A stretch of 64,000 nucleotides of DNA, from NCBI RefSeq assembly GCF_001512305.1, contig NZ_LNUT01000003.1, forward strand, positions 186,001 through 250,000. Reading direction: 5' to 3'. The notes under the pieces were generated by a model that ran no database searches, was not told the DNA's origin, and saw nothing but the letters and a program-made list of their open reading frames with translations. Each line of letters starts with the position of its first letter. The first letter of the stretch is position 1. This document shows, one piece after another, positions 17,118 through 27,192 of the stretch. This DNA comes from Arthrobacter sp. EPSL27. Lineage in GTDB: Bacteria; Actinomycetota; Actinomycetes; Actinomycetales; Micrococcaceae. A program made the position numbers and the translations under genes.

Positions 17118-19562
17118 GTGAGTAGTGACGCACATGGTGCCCGGCCCGCTGAGGCTGAACTGGACCTCGTGGACCGCTGGTGGCGGGCCGCGAACTACCT
17201 GTCCGTAGGGCAGATCTACCTGAGGTCCAATCCGCTGCTGCGCGAACCCCTGGACGCCGGCCACACCAAGTCGAGGCTGCTGGGCCACTGGGGCACCACG
17301 CCCGGACTGAACTTCGTCTACGCCCACCTGAACCGGGTGATCCGCCGCGACAGCCAGGAGATGCTGTTCATTGCCGGTCCCGGCCACGGCGGCCCCGCCG
17401 TCGTGGCGAACGCCTGGCTGGAGGGCACCTACTCAGAGGTCTACAGCAACGTCGGCGACGACGAACAGGGCCTGGCTGAGCTCTTCCGCCAGTTCTCCTA
17501 CCCCGGCGGGATCCCCAGCCACGCGGCCCCGGAAACCCCGGGCTCCATCAGCGAGGGCGGGGAGCTGGGCTATTCCCTGGCGCACGCCTACGGCTCCGTC
17601 TTCGACAACCCGGACCTGGTCACCGCCGTCGTGATCGGCGACGGCGAGGCTGAAACCGGGCCGCTGGCGGCAAGCTGGCACTCCCACAACTTCCTGGACC
17701 CGGTGAACGACGGCGCCGTGCTGCCCATCCTGCACCTGAACGGCTACAAGATCGCCAACCCCACGGTCCTGGCCCGCATGCCCGAGGCCCAGCTGGAGCA
17801 GCTTCTGCGCGGCTACGGCCACGAGCCGCACTTTGTGACCGTGGCGGACCCGGACGACACGGAGTCCGCGCACCGCGATTTCGCTGCCGTCCTGGACCGC
17901 TGCCTTACCGAAATCCGGGCCATCCAGGCGGCCCGCCGCAGCGGGGACGCACCGGGCGACGCCCACGAAACCGGCGCGGCCGCCGGGGATGCTCCCGCCG
18001 CGCGCTGGCCGGTGATCGTGCTGCGCTCGCCGAAGGGCTGGACCGGGCCCCGGATGGTGGACGGGCTCCAGGTCGAGGGGACGTGGCGGAGCCACCAGGT
18101 GCCCCTGTCCGGGGTGCGCACCAACCCGGAACACCTGGCGCAGCTGGGGGAGTGGCTCGAATCGTACCGGCCCGGCGAGCTCTTCGACAACGCCGGCCGG
18201 CTCCGCCCCGACGTCGCGGCGAACGCGCCCCAGGGCACGCTTCGGATGAGCGCCACCCCGTACGCCAACGGCGGCGTCCTGCTGCGCGACCTCAAGCTGC
18301 CGGAGTACGCGGACCACGCCGTCCCGGTGGCGCAGCCCGGCGTCGAACGGGTCAGCGCCATGGTGACGCTGGGCTCTTGGCTGCGGGACGTCATCAGCCT
18401 GAACCCCGAGACGTTCCGGCTGTTCGGCCCGGACGAGACGGCCTCCAACCGGCTGCAGGACGTCTACGAGGTCACGGACAAGGTGTGGCAGTACCGCATC
18501 GAAGAACTCGACGAGCACCTGGCCCGCGCCGGACGCGTCATGGAAGTCCTCAGCGAACACCTGTGCCAGGGCTGGCTGGAGGGGTACCTGCTCACCGGCC
18601 GGCACGGCGTCTTCAGCTGCTACGAGGCGTTCATCCACATCGTCGACTCCATGTTCAACCAGCACGCCAAGTGGCTCAAGGTGCACCGCGAACTGGCCTG
18701 GCGGCAGCCGGTGGCCTCGCTCAACTACCTGCTGTCCTCCCACGTCTGGCAGCAGGACCACAACGGCTTCTCCCACCAGGACCCCGGGTTCATCGACCAT
18801 GCCGTGAACAAAAAGGCCGAGGTCATCCGGGTCTACCTGCCCCCGGACGCGAACACCCTGCTGTCCGTGATGGAGCACTGCCTCGCGTCACGGGACTACG
18901 TGAACATCGTGGTCAGCGGCAAGCAGCCCTCGCCCACCTGGCTCGGGCCCGCCGAGGCCGCGCACCACTGCCAGCGCGGGCTCGGGATCTGGGAGTTCGC
19001 CGGGTCCGAAGTTCCCGGCGAGGAACCCGACGTCGTGCTGGCCTGCGCCGGTGACGTGCCCACCGTGGAGACGGTGGCCGCGGCGGAACTGCTGAAGGCC
19101 GGTGCCCCGGGCCTGAAGATCCGCGTGGTCAACGTGGTGGACCTGATGCGGCTCCAGGACGCCAGCGAGCACCCGCACGGCCTGACCTCCCGGGATTTCG
19201 ACGGGATTTTCACCGCGGACAAGCCCATCATCTTCGCATACCACGGCTATCCGTCCCTGATCCACCGGCTGGCGTACCGGCGGACCAACCAGGAGGGGCT
19301 GCACGTCCGCGGCTACAAGGAAGAGGGCACCACCACCACAGCGTTCGACATGGCCATGCTCAACGGGATTGACCGCTTCCAGCTCGCCATTGACGCGATC
19401 GACCGCGTGCCCGGCCTGGCGGAGAAGCATTCGCTGCTGCGGCAGGCGCTGCAGGACAGCCGGATCAGGGCCCACAACCACACCCGGGACCACGGCGAGG
19501 ATGCGGAGGACATCAGCGGCTGGACCCTTGGCGAGGTTCCGGGCCAGGGTCTGCCCCGGTAG
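17118..19562 (+). CDS. xfp: Phosphoketolase (xylulose-5-P/fructose-6-P)
   Basis: 814 residues, full length for XFP. It shows the N-terminal [15 protein letters not shown], the TPP-binding region [10 protein letters not shown] and GPGHGGPA, the family signature [14 protein letters not shown], then [11 protein letters not shown] for thiamine-diphosphate and magnesium binding. The C-terminal half includes SHVWRQ-like [18 protein letters not shown]. It splits xylulose-5-phosphate or fructose-6-phosphate with inorganic phosphate into acetyl phosphate and a shorter sugar phosphate. A non-conserved Gly/Ala-rich stretch near residues 275-295 ([13 protein letters not shown]) looks like a lineage-specific insertion. 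GTG 17118 has GAGGA upstream. No ackA or pta is adjacent. Confidence 0.95.
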   Translation: MSSDAHGARPAEAELDLVDRWWRAANYLSVGQIYLRSNPLLREPLDAGHTKSRLLGHWGTTPGLNFVYAHLNRVIRRDSQEMLFIAGPGHGGPAVVANAWLEGTYSEVYSNVGDDEQGLAELFRQFSYPGGIPSHAAPETPGSISEGGELGYSLAHAYGSVFDNPDLVTAVVIGDGEAETGPLAASWHSHNFLDPVNDGAVLPILHLNGYKIANPTVLARMPEAQLEQLLRGYGHEPHFVTVADPDDTESAHRDFAAVLDRCLTEIRAIQAARRSGDAPGDAHETGAAAGDAPAARWPVIVLRSPKGWTGPRMVDGLQVEGTWRSHQVPLSGVRTNPEHLAQLGEWLESYRPGELFDNAGRLRPDVAANAPQGTLRMSATPYANGGVLLRDLKLPEYADHAVPVAQPGVERVSAMVTLGSWLRDVISLNPETFRLFGPDETASNRLQDVYEVTDKVWQYRIEELDEHLARAGRVMEVLSEHLCQGWLEGYLLTGRHGVFSCYEAFIHIVDSMFNQHAKWLKVHRELAWRQPVASLNYLLSSHVWQQDHNGFSHQDPGFIDHAVNKKAEVIRVYLPPDANTLLSVMEHCLASRDYVNIVVSGKQPSPTWLGPAEAAHHCQRGLGIWEFAGSEVPGEEPDVVLACAGDVPTVETVAAAELLKAGAPGLKIRVVNVVDLMRLQDASEHPHGLTSRDFDGIFTADKPIIFAYHGYPSLIHRLAYRRTNQEGLHVRGYKEEGTTTTAFDMAMLNGIDRFQLAIDAIDRVPGLAEKHSLLRQALQDSRIRAHNHTRDHGEDAEDISGWTLGEVPGQGLPR

Positions 19563-19579
19563 CCGGACCGCCGGCCGGG

Positions 19580-20332
19580 TTACTGTCGGAGCCCGTCCAG
19601 CCCGGCGGCGGGCAGATGGATCCAGCCCTCGGTCCGGGCCGGGCCGGCGTGGGCGGGATCCGGGCGGAGGGTCGCGCCGAGGGCCACGGCCCGAGCGGTG
19701 AGCGAGGCGATCAGCGCGTCGAACATGTCGTCGGAGCCCGCCAGCAGGTCCTCATGGCCGGCCAGGTCCAGCCAGGGGGCCGCCTGCTGCAGTGCGCCGA
19801 CCAGTTCGCCCAGCCGCTGCGCCTCGGTCCCGCCGCGGCCCTTGTAGCCGCGGGCCAGCAGGCCCCAGGACTTCAGGGACGCCGCCGGGTAGACCTCCGC
19901 CAGCCGGCCGCTGCCGTCCCTGGCCTGGGCCCCGAACTCCGCGGCGACCTTGGCCTGGATGACGGCACACCGCATGGCCGGGTGGGCCAGCCGGTCGGCC
20001 GAGACGCTCAGCGGAATCAGGCCGGTCCTGGCCGTGACGAACCGGTCGGTGTCGCGGTAGGCGAGCAGCCGCCGGCCCTCGATGCCGTCGTAGCCCAGCA
20101 CGGGGCCCGCGTCCCCGGTGAGGTGCCCGGCGATGAAGGGCAGGAACGCGTCCGGCCAGCCCACGGGGCAGTCGATCCCGGTCATCTCGCAGGTGCCGAA
20201 AAGGCGCACGATCTCCGCGTCGTCGACGCCGAGGTCCAGGTGCGTGAGGCGGGCGCCGCCGTCGGCCCATTCGACGACGGCGGCCGCGGTCTTCTTTGTC
20301 GCCGCGGCCAGGTCCACCCCCAGGGTCCGCAT
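19580..20332 (-). CDS. DUF429 protein (predicted RNase H-like fold)
   Basis: 250 residues. It starts MRTLGVDLAAATKKTAAA, a first strand bearing Asp as in RNase H-like folds, followed by EMTGIDCPVGWPDAF with a second conserved Asp and AEVYPAASLKSWG. The end contains a DDMFDALIASLTARA helix. These features match DUF429, whose enzymatic role is not established. The ATG at 20332 lies 3 bp after the stop of the upstream esterase gene on the same strand, so they probably share a transcript. Confidence 0.8.
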   Translation of the reverse strand: MRTLGVDLAAATKKTAAAVVEWADGGARLTHLDLGVDDAEIVRLFGTCEMTGIDCPVGWPDAFLPFIAGHLTGDAGPVLGYDGIEGRRLLAYRDTDRFVTARTGLIPLSVSADRLAHPAMRCAVIQAKVAAEFGAQARDGSGRLAEVYPAASLKSWGLLARGYKGRGGTEAQRLGELVGALQQAAPWLDLAGHEDLLAGSDDMFDALIASLTARAVALGATLRPDPAHAGPARTEGWIHLPAAGLDGLRQ

Positions 20333-20335
20333 GGT

Positions 20336-21661
20336 TCAGACCGCGCGGTAGCGGAGGGCGCTGGGGATCCCGTCGTCGTGATCCAGCCCCTCGCCGGACG
20401 CGAAGCGGGCCCACAGGGCGCGCAACGCCTTGCCGGGGACATTGACGTCCTCCCAGCTTGCCCCCTCCAGCAGCCCCGCCCCGGACCAGGTCTGCTCGTC
20501 ACCGAACAGCAGCGGCAGGTCCACGGTGTGCGCGGCGCCGTAGACGTTGCCGGGCGCCGCCCAGGAGAGCACGTAGCTGTAGGCCGTGCCGCCGGCCCGG
20601 GCGTGCCGCCGCGCGAATTTCCGGGCGGCCCTGCCGTACACGGCCTCGGTCACGGCCCAGTTGATGGCTTTGACGGCGGCTTCCCCGGCCACCGGGACCC
20701 GGGTCAGGCGGCCCACGACGCGGTTCCGCGGCAGGAACAGCCGGGCCTCCTCCGTGGTGTGCCCGATCAGGACCTCGATCTCCGGGGCCGTGGCGTTCCA
20801 GGCGTCCTCGATGCCGGATTCCGGCGGCAGCGGGGCGTGCCCGTACTGGGTGCCGAACGGCATGGCCGCGACCAGCCCGTACTTCCGGGCCACGCGCGAG
20901 ACGTGCTCCTCGATCTCCACGACCTCCATCGCCGGGGTGTCCTCGGTGACGTGTTCCGCGGCGATGCCCATCGCGGTGCTCATCTTTTCCCGGCCCCGCG
21001 TGATGCCGAGCGGCGCGCTCTGGATGATGGCGCGCTGGAACAGGGCGGGGGCCTCGGGGAACGCCATGAGGTGCGCGACGGCGTCGCCCCCGGCGGACTG
21101 CCCGAAGGCCGTGACGCGGCCCGGGTCGCCGCCGAAGGCGCCGATGTTCCGCTGGACCCAGCGGAACGCCTCGAGCTGGTCCAGGAGCCCGAGGTTCGCG
21201 GGCCGGCCGGTGCCGGTCGCGAGGTAGCCGAACAGGCCCAGCCGGTACGTCACGGAGACCACAATCACGCGGTTTTCGGCCACCAGGGCGCGGGGGTCGA
21301 AGATGGCGAGGTCGCCGGAGCCGGACGTGTAGGACCCGCCGTGGAGCCACACCATCACCGGGACCTGCTCGCCCGCGCGCAGGTCCTCCGGCAGGGTGAC
21401 CGAGAGCCGCTGGCAGTCTTCGCTGCCCGGAAGCTCCCCGTAGCGGGTGCCCAGGATGTCATCCAGGAACGGCACCGGGCCCTGGGGGCATGCCGGCGCC
21501 AGGGACGTTGCCGGGAAGGGGTCCGTCCAGTCGGGGGCGGCCGACGGCGGCCGGAACCGCGCCGCCGTCGCGTACGGGATGCCGGTGGCCCGGACCACGT
21601 TGCCGTCCCGCCATCCGGTCACCGGTCCGCAGGGAGGATCAAAGGCAGGGGCGGAGTTCAT
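20336..21661 (-). CDS. Type-B carboxylesterase
   Basis: 441 residues with the alpha/beta-hydrolase esterase pattern: oxyanion region VMVWLHGGSYTSGSG, the segment SEDCQRLSVTLP typical of type-B esterases, and the nucleophile elbow FGQSAGGDAV, where Gln replaces the usual Glu before the catalytic Ser. The protein is shorter than the usual 490-550 residues. No signal peptide is seen, so it is likely cytoplasmic. It probably cleaves carboxylic esters; substrate unknown. ATG 21661 gives MNSAPAFDPPCGPV. Upstream partner of the DUF429 gene. Confidence 0.85.
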   Translation of the reverse strand: MNSAPAFDPPCGPVTGWRDGNVVRATGIPYATAARFRPPSAAPDWTDPFPATSLAPACPQGPVPFLDDILGTRYGELPGSEDCQRLSVTLPEDLRAGEQVPVMVWLHGGSYTSGSGDLAIFDPRALVAENRVIVVSVTYRLGLFGYLATGTGRPANLGLLDQLEAFRWVQRNIGAFGGDPGRVTAFGQSAGGDAVAHLMAFPEAPALFQRAIIQSAPLGITRGREKMSTAMGIAAEHVTEDTPAMEVVEIEEHVSRVARKYGLVAAMPFGTQYGHAPLPPESGIEDAWNATAPEIEVLIGHTTEEARLFLPRNRVVGRLTRVPVAGEAAVKAINWAVTEAVYGRAARKFARRHARAGGTAYSYVLSWAAPGNVYGAAHTVDLPLLFGDEQTWSGAGLLEGASWEDVNVPGKALRALWARFASGEGLDHDDGIPSALRYRAV

Positions 21662-21775
21662 GGACCAACGATTTCACAGATTCCTGACACACCACTGGGA
21701 GCAGCCGGCGCCCCATCCCCACCGCACCGCCGCCGTCGGGCAGTATCTGGGGCAGCAGGCGGTGGCGCAAACACA

Positions 21776-21836
21776 AACGCGGGGCCACTTCGCGCCCATG
21801 TCCGCGGGGCGGATGGGCGGAAAGTGACCCCGCGTT
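21776..21836. terminator. Terminator-like hairpin, copy A of a three-copy family
   Basis: AACGCGGGGCCACTT pairs with AAGTGACCCCGCGTT (one mismatch); an inner pairing CGCCCAT/ATGGGCG extends the stem. Read on the minus strand it follows the ppa stop codon by 14 bp and ends in GCGTTTGTGTTTG, a T-rich tail, consistent with rho-independent termination of ppa. The outer arm recurs at 36323-36385 and 38003-38065. Confidence 0.7.
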
Positions 21837-21850
21837 GGAGGTGTGGAACG

Positions 21851-22339
21851 TTAGTGCGTGTGCGGAACGTAGCGCTTGATGGAGGCTTCGAGCTCGGCCT
21901 CGGCGGCGGCGCGGTCGCCCCAGCCCTCGGCCTTGACCCACTTGCCCGGCTCCAGGTCCTTGTAACGGGTGAAGAAGTGCTCGATTTCCTTGATCAGGAA
22001 TTCGCTGACGTCGCTGATCTCATTGATGTGGTCGAAGCGCGCGTCGGCCGGAACACACAGCACCTTGGCGTCTCCGCCGCCGTCGTCGGTCATGTTGAAC
22101 ACGCCGATGGGGCGGGATTCGACGATGACGCCGGGGTGCAGGTCGAAGTCCTGCAGCAGCACCAGGGCGTCCAGCGGATCGCCGTCCTCACCCAGGGTGT
22201 TCTCGAAGAAACCGTAGTGCGTCGGGTACTGCATGGAGGTGAACAGGACGCGGTCCAGGCGGACGCGGCCCGTTTCGTGGTCGACTTCGTACTTGACGCG
22301 GGATCCCTTAGGGATCTCGATGGTCACGTCGTGCTTCAT
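21851..22339 (-). CDS. ppa: Inorganic pyrophosphatase (family I)
   Basis: 162 residues, normal for the actinobacterial enzyme. It contains [32 protein letters not shown] and the metal-binding signature [11 protein letters not shown], with the further conserved [13 protein letters not shown]. The enzyme hydrolyses pyrophosphate to two phosphates and so drives biosynthetic reactions in the cytoplasm. ATG 22339 matches the family start [12 protein letters not shown]. It heads the M. tuberculosis-like cluster and is divergent from dacB, as is also known in mycobacteria. Confidence 0.97.
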   Translation of the reverse strand: MKHDVTIEIPKGSRVKYEVDHETGRVRLDRVLFTSMQYPTHYGFFENTLGEDGDPLDALVLLQDFDLHPGVIVESRPIGVFNMTDDGGGDAKVLCVPADARFDHINEISDVSEFLIKEIEHFFTRYKDLEPGKWVKAEGWGDRAAAEAELEASIKRYVPHTH

Positions 22340-22492
22340 GGACTGCTCCTTGACGAATTCAGGGGGTTCGCGGCACCCGTGACATCCACCAAAAGGAGGG
22401 CCGGGGCCGCCGACTACTATTGAGGATATAGCGAGAGGCCCTGGTTTCAGGAACTAGTGGGGACATTTCAGGACTAAAGGACCAGCAGCAGC

Positions 22493-24022
22493 ATGAAACG
22501 CAGAACCAGCCGCGCAGGCACGGAACCGGCCGCCGGGCCGCTGCGGCGGAGCCTCCCGCTGCTGCTCCAGACCCTGCTGGTCGCCGCGCTCGCCCTTCCC
22601 GCAGGTTTTGCCGTGGCACCTGCCTTCCTGGGACCCCGGACCCCCGCCAGCGCGGCACAGACCGTCCCGCCCTGGCACCAGGTCCCCGGCGCCCTTACCC
22701 CGTACGGGACCGGCGGCGACGGGACAGGCGACGGCGTCGAACCGCTCTCCGCCACCGCCCCGGTCCCCGTCCCGGCCACCCTCGCGGCCCGGCTGGACGA
22801 GACCCTGAAGACCGACGGCGCCGGCAGCTTCACCGGCGTCGTGCAGGACGCCGCCACCGGGGAGGTCCTTTTCGACCGTTCCGGCGACGCGGCCCGGGTC
22901 CCCGCCTCCAACATGAAACTGCTCACGGCGGCAGCGGCGCTGAGCACCTTGGGCCCGGAACACCGCTTCAGCACCAGTGCCGTGGCCGGCGCCGCCCCCG
23001 GTTCCGTGGTCCTCACCGGCGGCGGCGACGTGCTGCTGGGCGCCGGCGAATCCGTCCCCGGTGCGGTCTTGGGCCATGCCGGGCTGGCCAGCCTGGCGCA
23101 GGCCACCATCCGCGCCCTGCAGGACGACGGCGTCTCCGTCCCCGTGACGGTCCTGCTGGATGACTCCCTCTTCACCGGCCCCGCCCTGAACCCGGCCTGG
23201 AGCCTTGAAGACGTCGCCGCCGGCGAGATGGCACCGCTGTTCCCGCTCGCCCTGAATTCGGCCCGCTACGATCCCGCCCAGACCACCGGGCCCCGCCCGC
23301 AGGACGCCGCGATGACCGCCGCCGAGGCGTTCTCGGCCCAGCTCGCGGCGGCCGCCGCCACGGCCGGACTGACGGTGGCGCCGGGCGTCACGCGGGTTCC
23401 CGCCGAAACGGCCGGCGCCGGAACGGAGACAGGCGCCCCGCGGGTCCTGGCCGAGGTCCAGTCCGCCACCGTCGGCCAGCAGGTGGACCTGATGCTGCGC
23501 ACCTCCGACAACTACCTCACGGAAGTGATCGGCCGCCTCGCCGCCGTCGCGGACGGCAAGCCCGGCAGCAACGACGGCGCAATCGCGGTGGTGCGGCAGC
23601 AACTCCAGGCGCTGGGAATTGTTGACCTGGAGATCCCGTCCGCCACGATGCGCACGGCCGACGTGTCCGGGCTGGCGCTGGCCAACCAGGTCTCCGCCCG
23701 GCAGCTCGCCGACGTGGTGCGGGCCATCACCTCGGGCCCGGACACCCGGCTGCGGGCCGCACTGCCGGGATTCCCGGTGGCCGGGCTGACCGGAACCCTG
23801 GGGGACCGCTACCTCGACGCGGCCTCAGCCCGCGGCGCGGGACTGGTCCGGGCCAAGACCGGCACCCTGAACACCGTGATTTCCCTCAGCGGCTACGTAG
23901 TGGACGCCGACGGCCGGCTCCTGGTGTTTTCCTTTATTGGCAACGGCCTGACCCCGAGTGCGGCGAACAAGGCCGCGCTGGACCGCACCGCCTCCGTCCT
24001 CGCCGCCTGCGGCTGCCGCTGA
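22493..24022 (+). CDS. dacB: D-alanyl-D-alanine carboxypeptidase/endopeptidase (PBP4 type)
   Basis: 509 residues. An N-terminal export signal (basic start, then LPLLLQTLLVAALALPAGFA) is followed by the penicillin-binding motifs of class C PBPs: SxxK as SNMK at 139-142, SxN as SDN at 338-340 and KTG at 455-457. The large insert between the first two motifs is typical of PBP4. It trims or cleaves peptidoglycan cross-links outside the membrane. ATG 22493 follows GGACTAAAGGACCAG-type spacing with AAAGGA upstream. It precedes the metalloprotease gene by about 100 bp, as in M. tuberculosis Rv3627c-Rv3626c. Confidence 0.93.
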   Translation: MKRRTSRAGTEPAAGPLRRSLPLLLQTLLVAALALPAGFAVAPAFLGPRTPASAAQTVPPWHQVPGALTPYGTGGDGTGDGVEPLSATAPVPVPATLAARLDETLKTDGAGSFTGVVQDAATGEVLFDRSGDAARVPASNMKLLTAAAALSTLGPEHRFSTSAVAGAAPGSVVLTGGGDVLLGAGESVPGAVLGHAGLASLAQATIRALQDDGVSVPVTVLLDDSLFTGPALNPAWSLEDVAAGEMAPLFPLALNSARYDPAQTTGPRPQDAAMTAAEAFSAQLAAAAATAGLTVAPGVTRVPAETAGAGTETGAPRVLAEVQSATVGQQVDLMLRTSDNYLTEVIGRLAAVADGKPGSNDGAIAVVRQQLQALGIVDLEIPSATMRTADVSGLALANQVSARQLADVVRAITSGPDTRLRAALPGFPVAGLTGTLGDRYLDAASARGAGLVRAKTGTLNTVISLSGYVVDADGRLLVFSFIGNGLTPSAANKAALDRTASVLAACGCR

Positions 24023-24121
24023 CGGGACCAGCGGGCGTGGCCGGTGGCGCTAGGCCTGCCGGCGTTCGCCGCCCGGCGAATTTAAGGCGCAATGCCGGGC
24101 CGCTGTGATCTGATGGGACCT

Positions 24122-25240
24122 ATGGAGCCCTCAGCCCGCGAGACATCAGCCCAAGCCCAAGCCCTCATCAACTGGGAGCTCGCAGCTTCCACCGCCGCGC
24201 GCCTTACGCCGGCCGGGCCCACCCTGGGCGCGGCAGAGATCGGCGCCGCCGTGGACAACCTGCGGCTCATGGCGGACATTTCCGTCCCGCACGTTCACGA
24301 CATCACCGGGCTGGAAGCCGCCCGCGACCTGCGGGACTCCTCGGTCCTGGTGGTGGACCGCGCCTCCTGGTCCAAGGCCAACACCCAGAGCTTCGCCGTG
24401 ATGCTCCAGCCGGCCATGGAGAAAATGCTGGAGGGCCGCCGCGGCACCGTGAACCCCGGCGCGGCCAGCGTCAGCGGCGCCATCACGGGCAGCCAGCTCG
24501 GCGCAATCCTGGCGTTCCTCTCCAGCAAGGTCCTGGGCCAGTACGATCCCTTCTCCGCGCTCGCCGAGAACTCCACCGCCCCCGCCGCCGGGCGCCTGCT
24601 GCTCGTGGCGCCGAACATCATCTCCGTGGAACGTGAAATCAACGTCGAACCCGAAGACTTCCGGCTCTGGGTCTGCCTGCACGAGCAGACCCACAGGGTC
24701 CAGTTCGCCGCAGCGCCCTGGCTGCGGCACCACATGCTGGACGAGATCGAAAACCTCAGCGGACAGCTCCTCGGCAACGTCGACTCCCTCATGGAGCGGG
24801 CCTCCGCCGCCGCGAAATCCCTGAGGGACCGCACCGGCTCCGGCGCCGCGCCCAGCCGCGGCGCCATCATCGACCTCCTGCAGAACCCCGAGGAAAAGGC
24901 GGCCATCTCGCGGCTCACCGCCCTGATGAGCCTGCTCGAGGGGCACGCCAACGTGGTGATGGACGCCGTCGACGCCAGCATCGTCCCGTCCGTCAAGACC
25001 ATCCGGCAGCGCTTCAACTCCCGCGCCAAGGACCGCGGCGTGGTTGAGAAGTTCATCCGCAACCTGCTCGGGCTGGACGCCAAGATGCGCCAGTACAGCG
25101 ACGGCTCCAAGTTTGTCCGCGAAGTGGTGGACGTGGCCGGCATGGAGGGCTTCAACAAGGTCTGGGAGTCCGCGGACCACCTGCCGAGCGAGGCCGAGAT
25201 CCACAACTCCAAACTCTGGCTTGAACGGATGGGGCACTAG
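24122..25240 (+). CDS. Zinc-dependent metalloprotease (F420-biosynthesis-associated, DUF2342 family)
   Basis: 372 residues. The zinc motif HEQTH is at 187-191 in RLWVCLHEQTHRVQF, followed by SLLEGHANVVMDAVD, which provides the distal ligand region. Family members are annotated as putative zinc metalloproteases linked by genome context to coenzyme F420 genes, but their substrate is not known, and no F420 gene is present here. ATG 24122 is selected; ATG 24113 is also possible. It ends 5 bp before tilS and occupies the same place as Rv3626c in M. tuberculosis. Confidence 0.85.
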   Translation: MEPSARETSAQAQALINWELAASTAARLTPAGPTLGAAEIGAAVDNLRLMADISVPHVHDITGLEAARDLRDSSVLVVDRASWSKANTQSFAVMLQPAMEKMLEGRRGTVNPGAASVSGAITGSQLGAILAFLSSKVLGQYDPFSALAENSTAPAAGRLLLVAPNIISVEREINVEPEDFRLWVCLHEQTHRVQFAAAPWLRHHMLDEIENLSGQLLGNVDSLMERASAAAKSLRDRTGSGAAPSRGAIIDLLQNPEEKAAISRLTALMSLLEGHANVVMDAVDASIVPSVKTIRQRFNSRAKDRGVVEKFIRNLLGLDAKMRQYSDGSKFVREVVDVAGMEGFNKVWESADHLPSEAEIHNSKLWLERMGH

Positions 25241-25245
25241 CTCCC

Positions 25246-26370
25246 GTGACGTCTTCCCCCGCCTCCAGCGGACAGTCCAGCGGACGACGCCGGCCCGGCA
25301 GGCTGGCACCCGTCGTTGGCACTGCGCGCAAGATGCTGCAGGACGCGCTGGCCGGAGCCGGCTATCCGGAGCGGGTCCTGGTGGCCTGCAGCGGCGGTCC
25401 CGACTCGCTGGCGCTCGCCGCCGTCGCCGCCTACTTCGCCCGCCGCGGGCACGTGGACGGCCGGCCCGTCTCCGTGGGCGCCGTGGTGGTGGACCACCAG
25501 CTCCAGCCCGGCTCCGCCGAGGTCGCCGCCGCCACCGCCGTCACTCTGCAGGAACTCGGGCTCTCGCCCGTGCAGGTCCGCACGGTGGACGTTGCCGCCA
25601 CGGGGATGGGCCCGGAAGCGGCAGCCCGGGACGCCCGGCACGCCGCCCTGGAAGCCGCCGCCGACGACACCGGCGCCGGCGCCATCCTGCTCGGCCACAC
25701 CCTGGACGACCAGGCCGAACAGGTGCTGCTGGGGCTGGCCCGCGGCTCGGGTACCCGCTCCCTGGCCGGAATGCGGCCCGTCCGGGGCCGCCTGCTGCGT
25801 CCGTTCCTGGGCCTGCGGCGAGCCGACACCCTGGCCATCTGCGACGCCGAGGACCTGGTTCCCTGGCACGACCCCAGCAACACCGATCCCTCATTTGCGC
25901 GGTCCCGCACCCGGGTGGAGGTGCTGCCCATGCTGGAAGAAAAACTGGGCCCCGGCGTTGCCGAGTCCCTGGCCCGCACCGCCGCCATCCTGCAACTGGA
26001 CGCCGACTACCTCGACGATGTGGCGAACCGCACCTACCTTTCGCTGCGGGACCAGGACGGCGACGCCGTCAGCCTTCCGGAGGAAGCCTTGCGGGACCTG
26101 GCGCCGGCCGTGAGGTTCCGTGTCATCGCCAAGGCCGCGGCCGCGGTCGGAGGCCAGCAGCCCAGCTACCAGCGCCTGCTGGCGGCGGAAGCACTGCTCC
26201 GCCGGCAGGGGTCGGCCGGTCCCGTGGAACTCCCCGGCGGGGTCAGCGCCTACCGGATCCCGCTCGCGCAGCTCTTCGCCGAGGGGCAGTCCGGCGCCGA
26301 CGGGGTTCCCCGTGAAGCGGCCCGCTGTGGGAAGCTAGTATTCCGGCCTCAAAAACCGTCCAACATATAG
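25246..26370 (+). CDS. tilS: tRNA(Ile)-lysidine synthase
   Basis: 374 residues. The PP-loop SGGPDS at 49-54 binds ATP; the downstream LGHTLDDQAEQVLLGLARGSG and WHDPSNTDPSFARSRTR segments are the usual tRNA and lysine site landmarks. The enzyme attaches lysine to C34 of the AUA-reading tRNA-Ile, an essential step for correct decoding. The C-terminal domain is short, as in most actinobacteria. GTG 25246 is the start, 5 bp after the previous stop, so translation is probably coupled. Confidence 0.93.
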   Translation: MTSSPASSGQSSGRRRPGRLAPVVGTARKMLQDALAGAGYPERVLVACSGGPDSLALAAVAAYFARRGHVDGRPVSVGAVVVDHQLQPGSAEVAAATAVTLQELGLSPVQVRTVDVAATGMGPEAAARDARHAALEAAADDTGAGAILLGHTLDDQAEQVLLGLARGSGTRSLAGMRPVRGRLLRPFLGLRRADTLAICDAEDLVPWHDPSNTDPSFARSRTRVEVLPMLEEKLGPGVAESLARTAAILQLDADYLDDVANRTYLSLRDQDGDAVSLPEEALRDLAPAVRFRVIAKAAAAVGGQQPSYQRLLAAEALLRRQGSAGPVELPGGVSAYRIPLAQLFAEGQSGADGVPREAARCGKLVFRPQKPSNI

Positions 26371-26399
26371 TTGCCCCCGCATCTACACAGGAGTTATTG

Positions 26400-26951
26400 G
26401 TGGATTCAAACGACGTCCAGGCAGATCTCAAGCACGTTCTGTACACCAAGGAGCAGATCCAGTCACGGATCACCGAACTAGCCGCGGAGATCGACAAGGA
26501 CTACGAAGGCCGCGACCTGCTGATCGTCGGCGTGCTCAAGGGCGCTGTTATGGTCATGGCCGACCTCGCCCGTGCGCTGCACAGCCACGTGTCCATGGAC
26601 TGGATGGCCGTCTCGTCCTACGGCTCCGGTACGCAGTCCTCCGGCGTGGTCCGCATCCTCAAGGACCTCGACACCGACCTCATGGGCAAGGATGTGCTGA
26701 TCGTCGAGGACATTATCGACTCCGGCCTGACCCTGTCCTGGCTCAAGACCAACCTCGAATCCCGCGGCACCGCGTCGGTGGAAATCTGCACCGCGTTCCG
26801 CAAGCCCACGGCCGCGAAGGTCCAGATCGACGTCAAGTACGTCGGCTACGACATCCCCAACGAGTTCGTGGTGGGCTACGGCCTGGACTACGCCGAGAAG
26901 TACCGCAACCTGGACTTCGTCGGCACCCTGGCGCCGCACGTCTACGAGTAA
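26400..26951 (+). CDS. hpt: Hypoxanthine phosphoribosyltransferase
   Basis: 183 residues. The PRPP-binding loop VLIVEDIIDSGLT (Glu103-Asp104) and the early LIVGVLKGAVMVMADL segment are complete, as is the C-terminal GYDIPNEFVVGYGLDYAEKYR. It salvages hypoxanthine and guanine to IMP and GMP. GTG at 26400 is preferred over the TTG at 26397 because AGGAG at 26389-26393 then has a 6-base spacing. It follows tilS by 29 bp, matching the tilS-hpt order known in many Gram-positive bacteria. Confidence 0.95.
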   Translation: MDSNDVQADLKHVLYTKEQIQSRITELAAEIDKDYEGRDLLIVGVLKGAVMVMADLARALHSHVSMDWMAVSSYGSGTQSSGVVRILKDLDTDLMGKDVLIVEDIIDSGLTLSWLKTNLESRGTASVEICTAFRKPTAAKVQIDVKYVGYDIPNEFVVGYGLDYAEKYRNLDFVGTLAPHVYE

Positions 26952-27192
26952 CCGGCCGCCGATCCCGGCAGAACAGCGCCCGGCAAACAGCCCAAGGCAG
27001 GACCGGCCCGGGCGGGGCGGGCCCCGGCCTGCCCAGCCGGCCCCGGCGCGCTACGCCCTCAGGGAACTTTTGCGCTACATCGTGCGTGACTTTACTGCGA
27101 CGGTGTATAGCTAGAACCTGACGCAGCACCACACGCGCGCAGATCGGTCGCCGTGCAGCACTACCAGGAGGGACGGGGCCTGCCCCGAACAG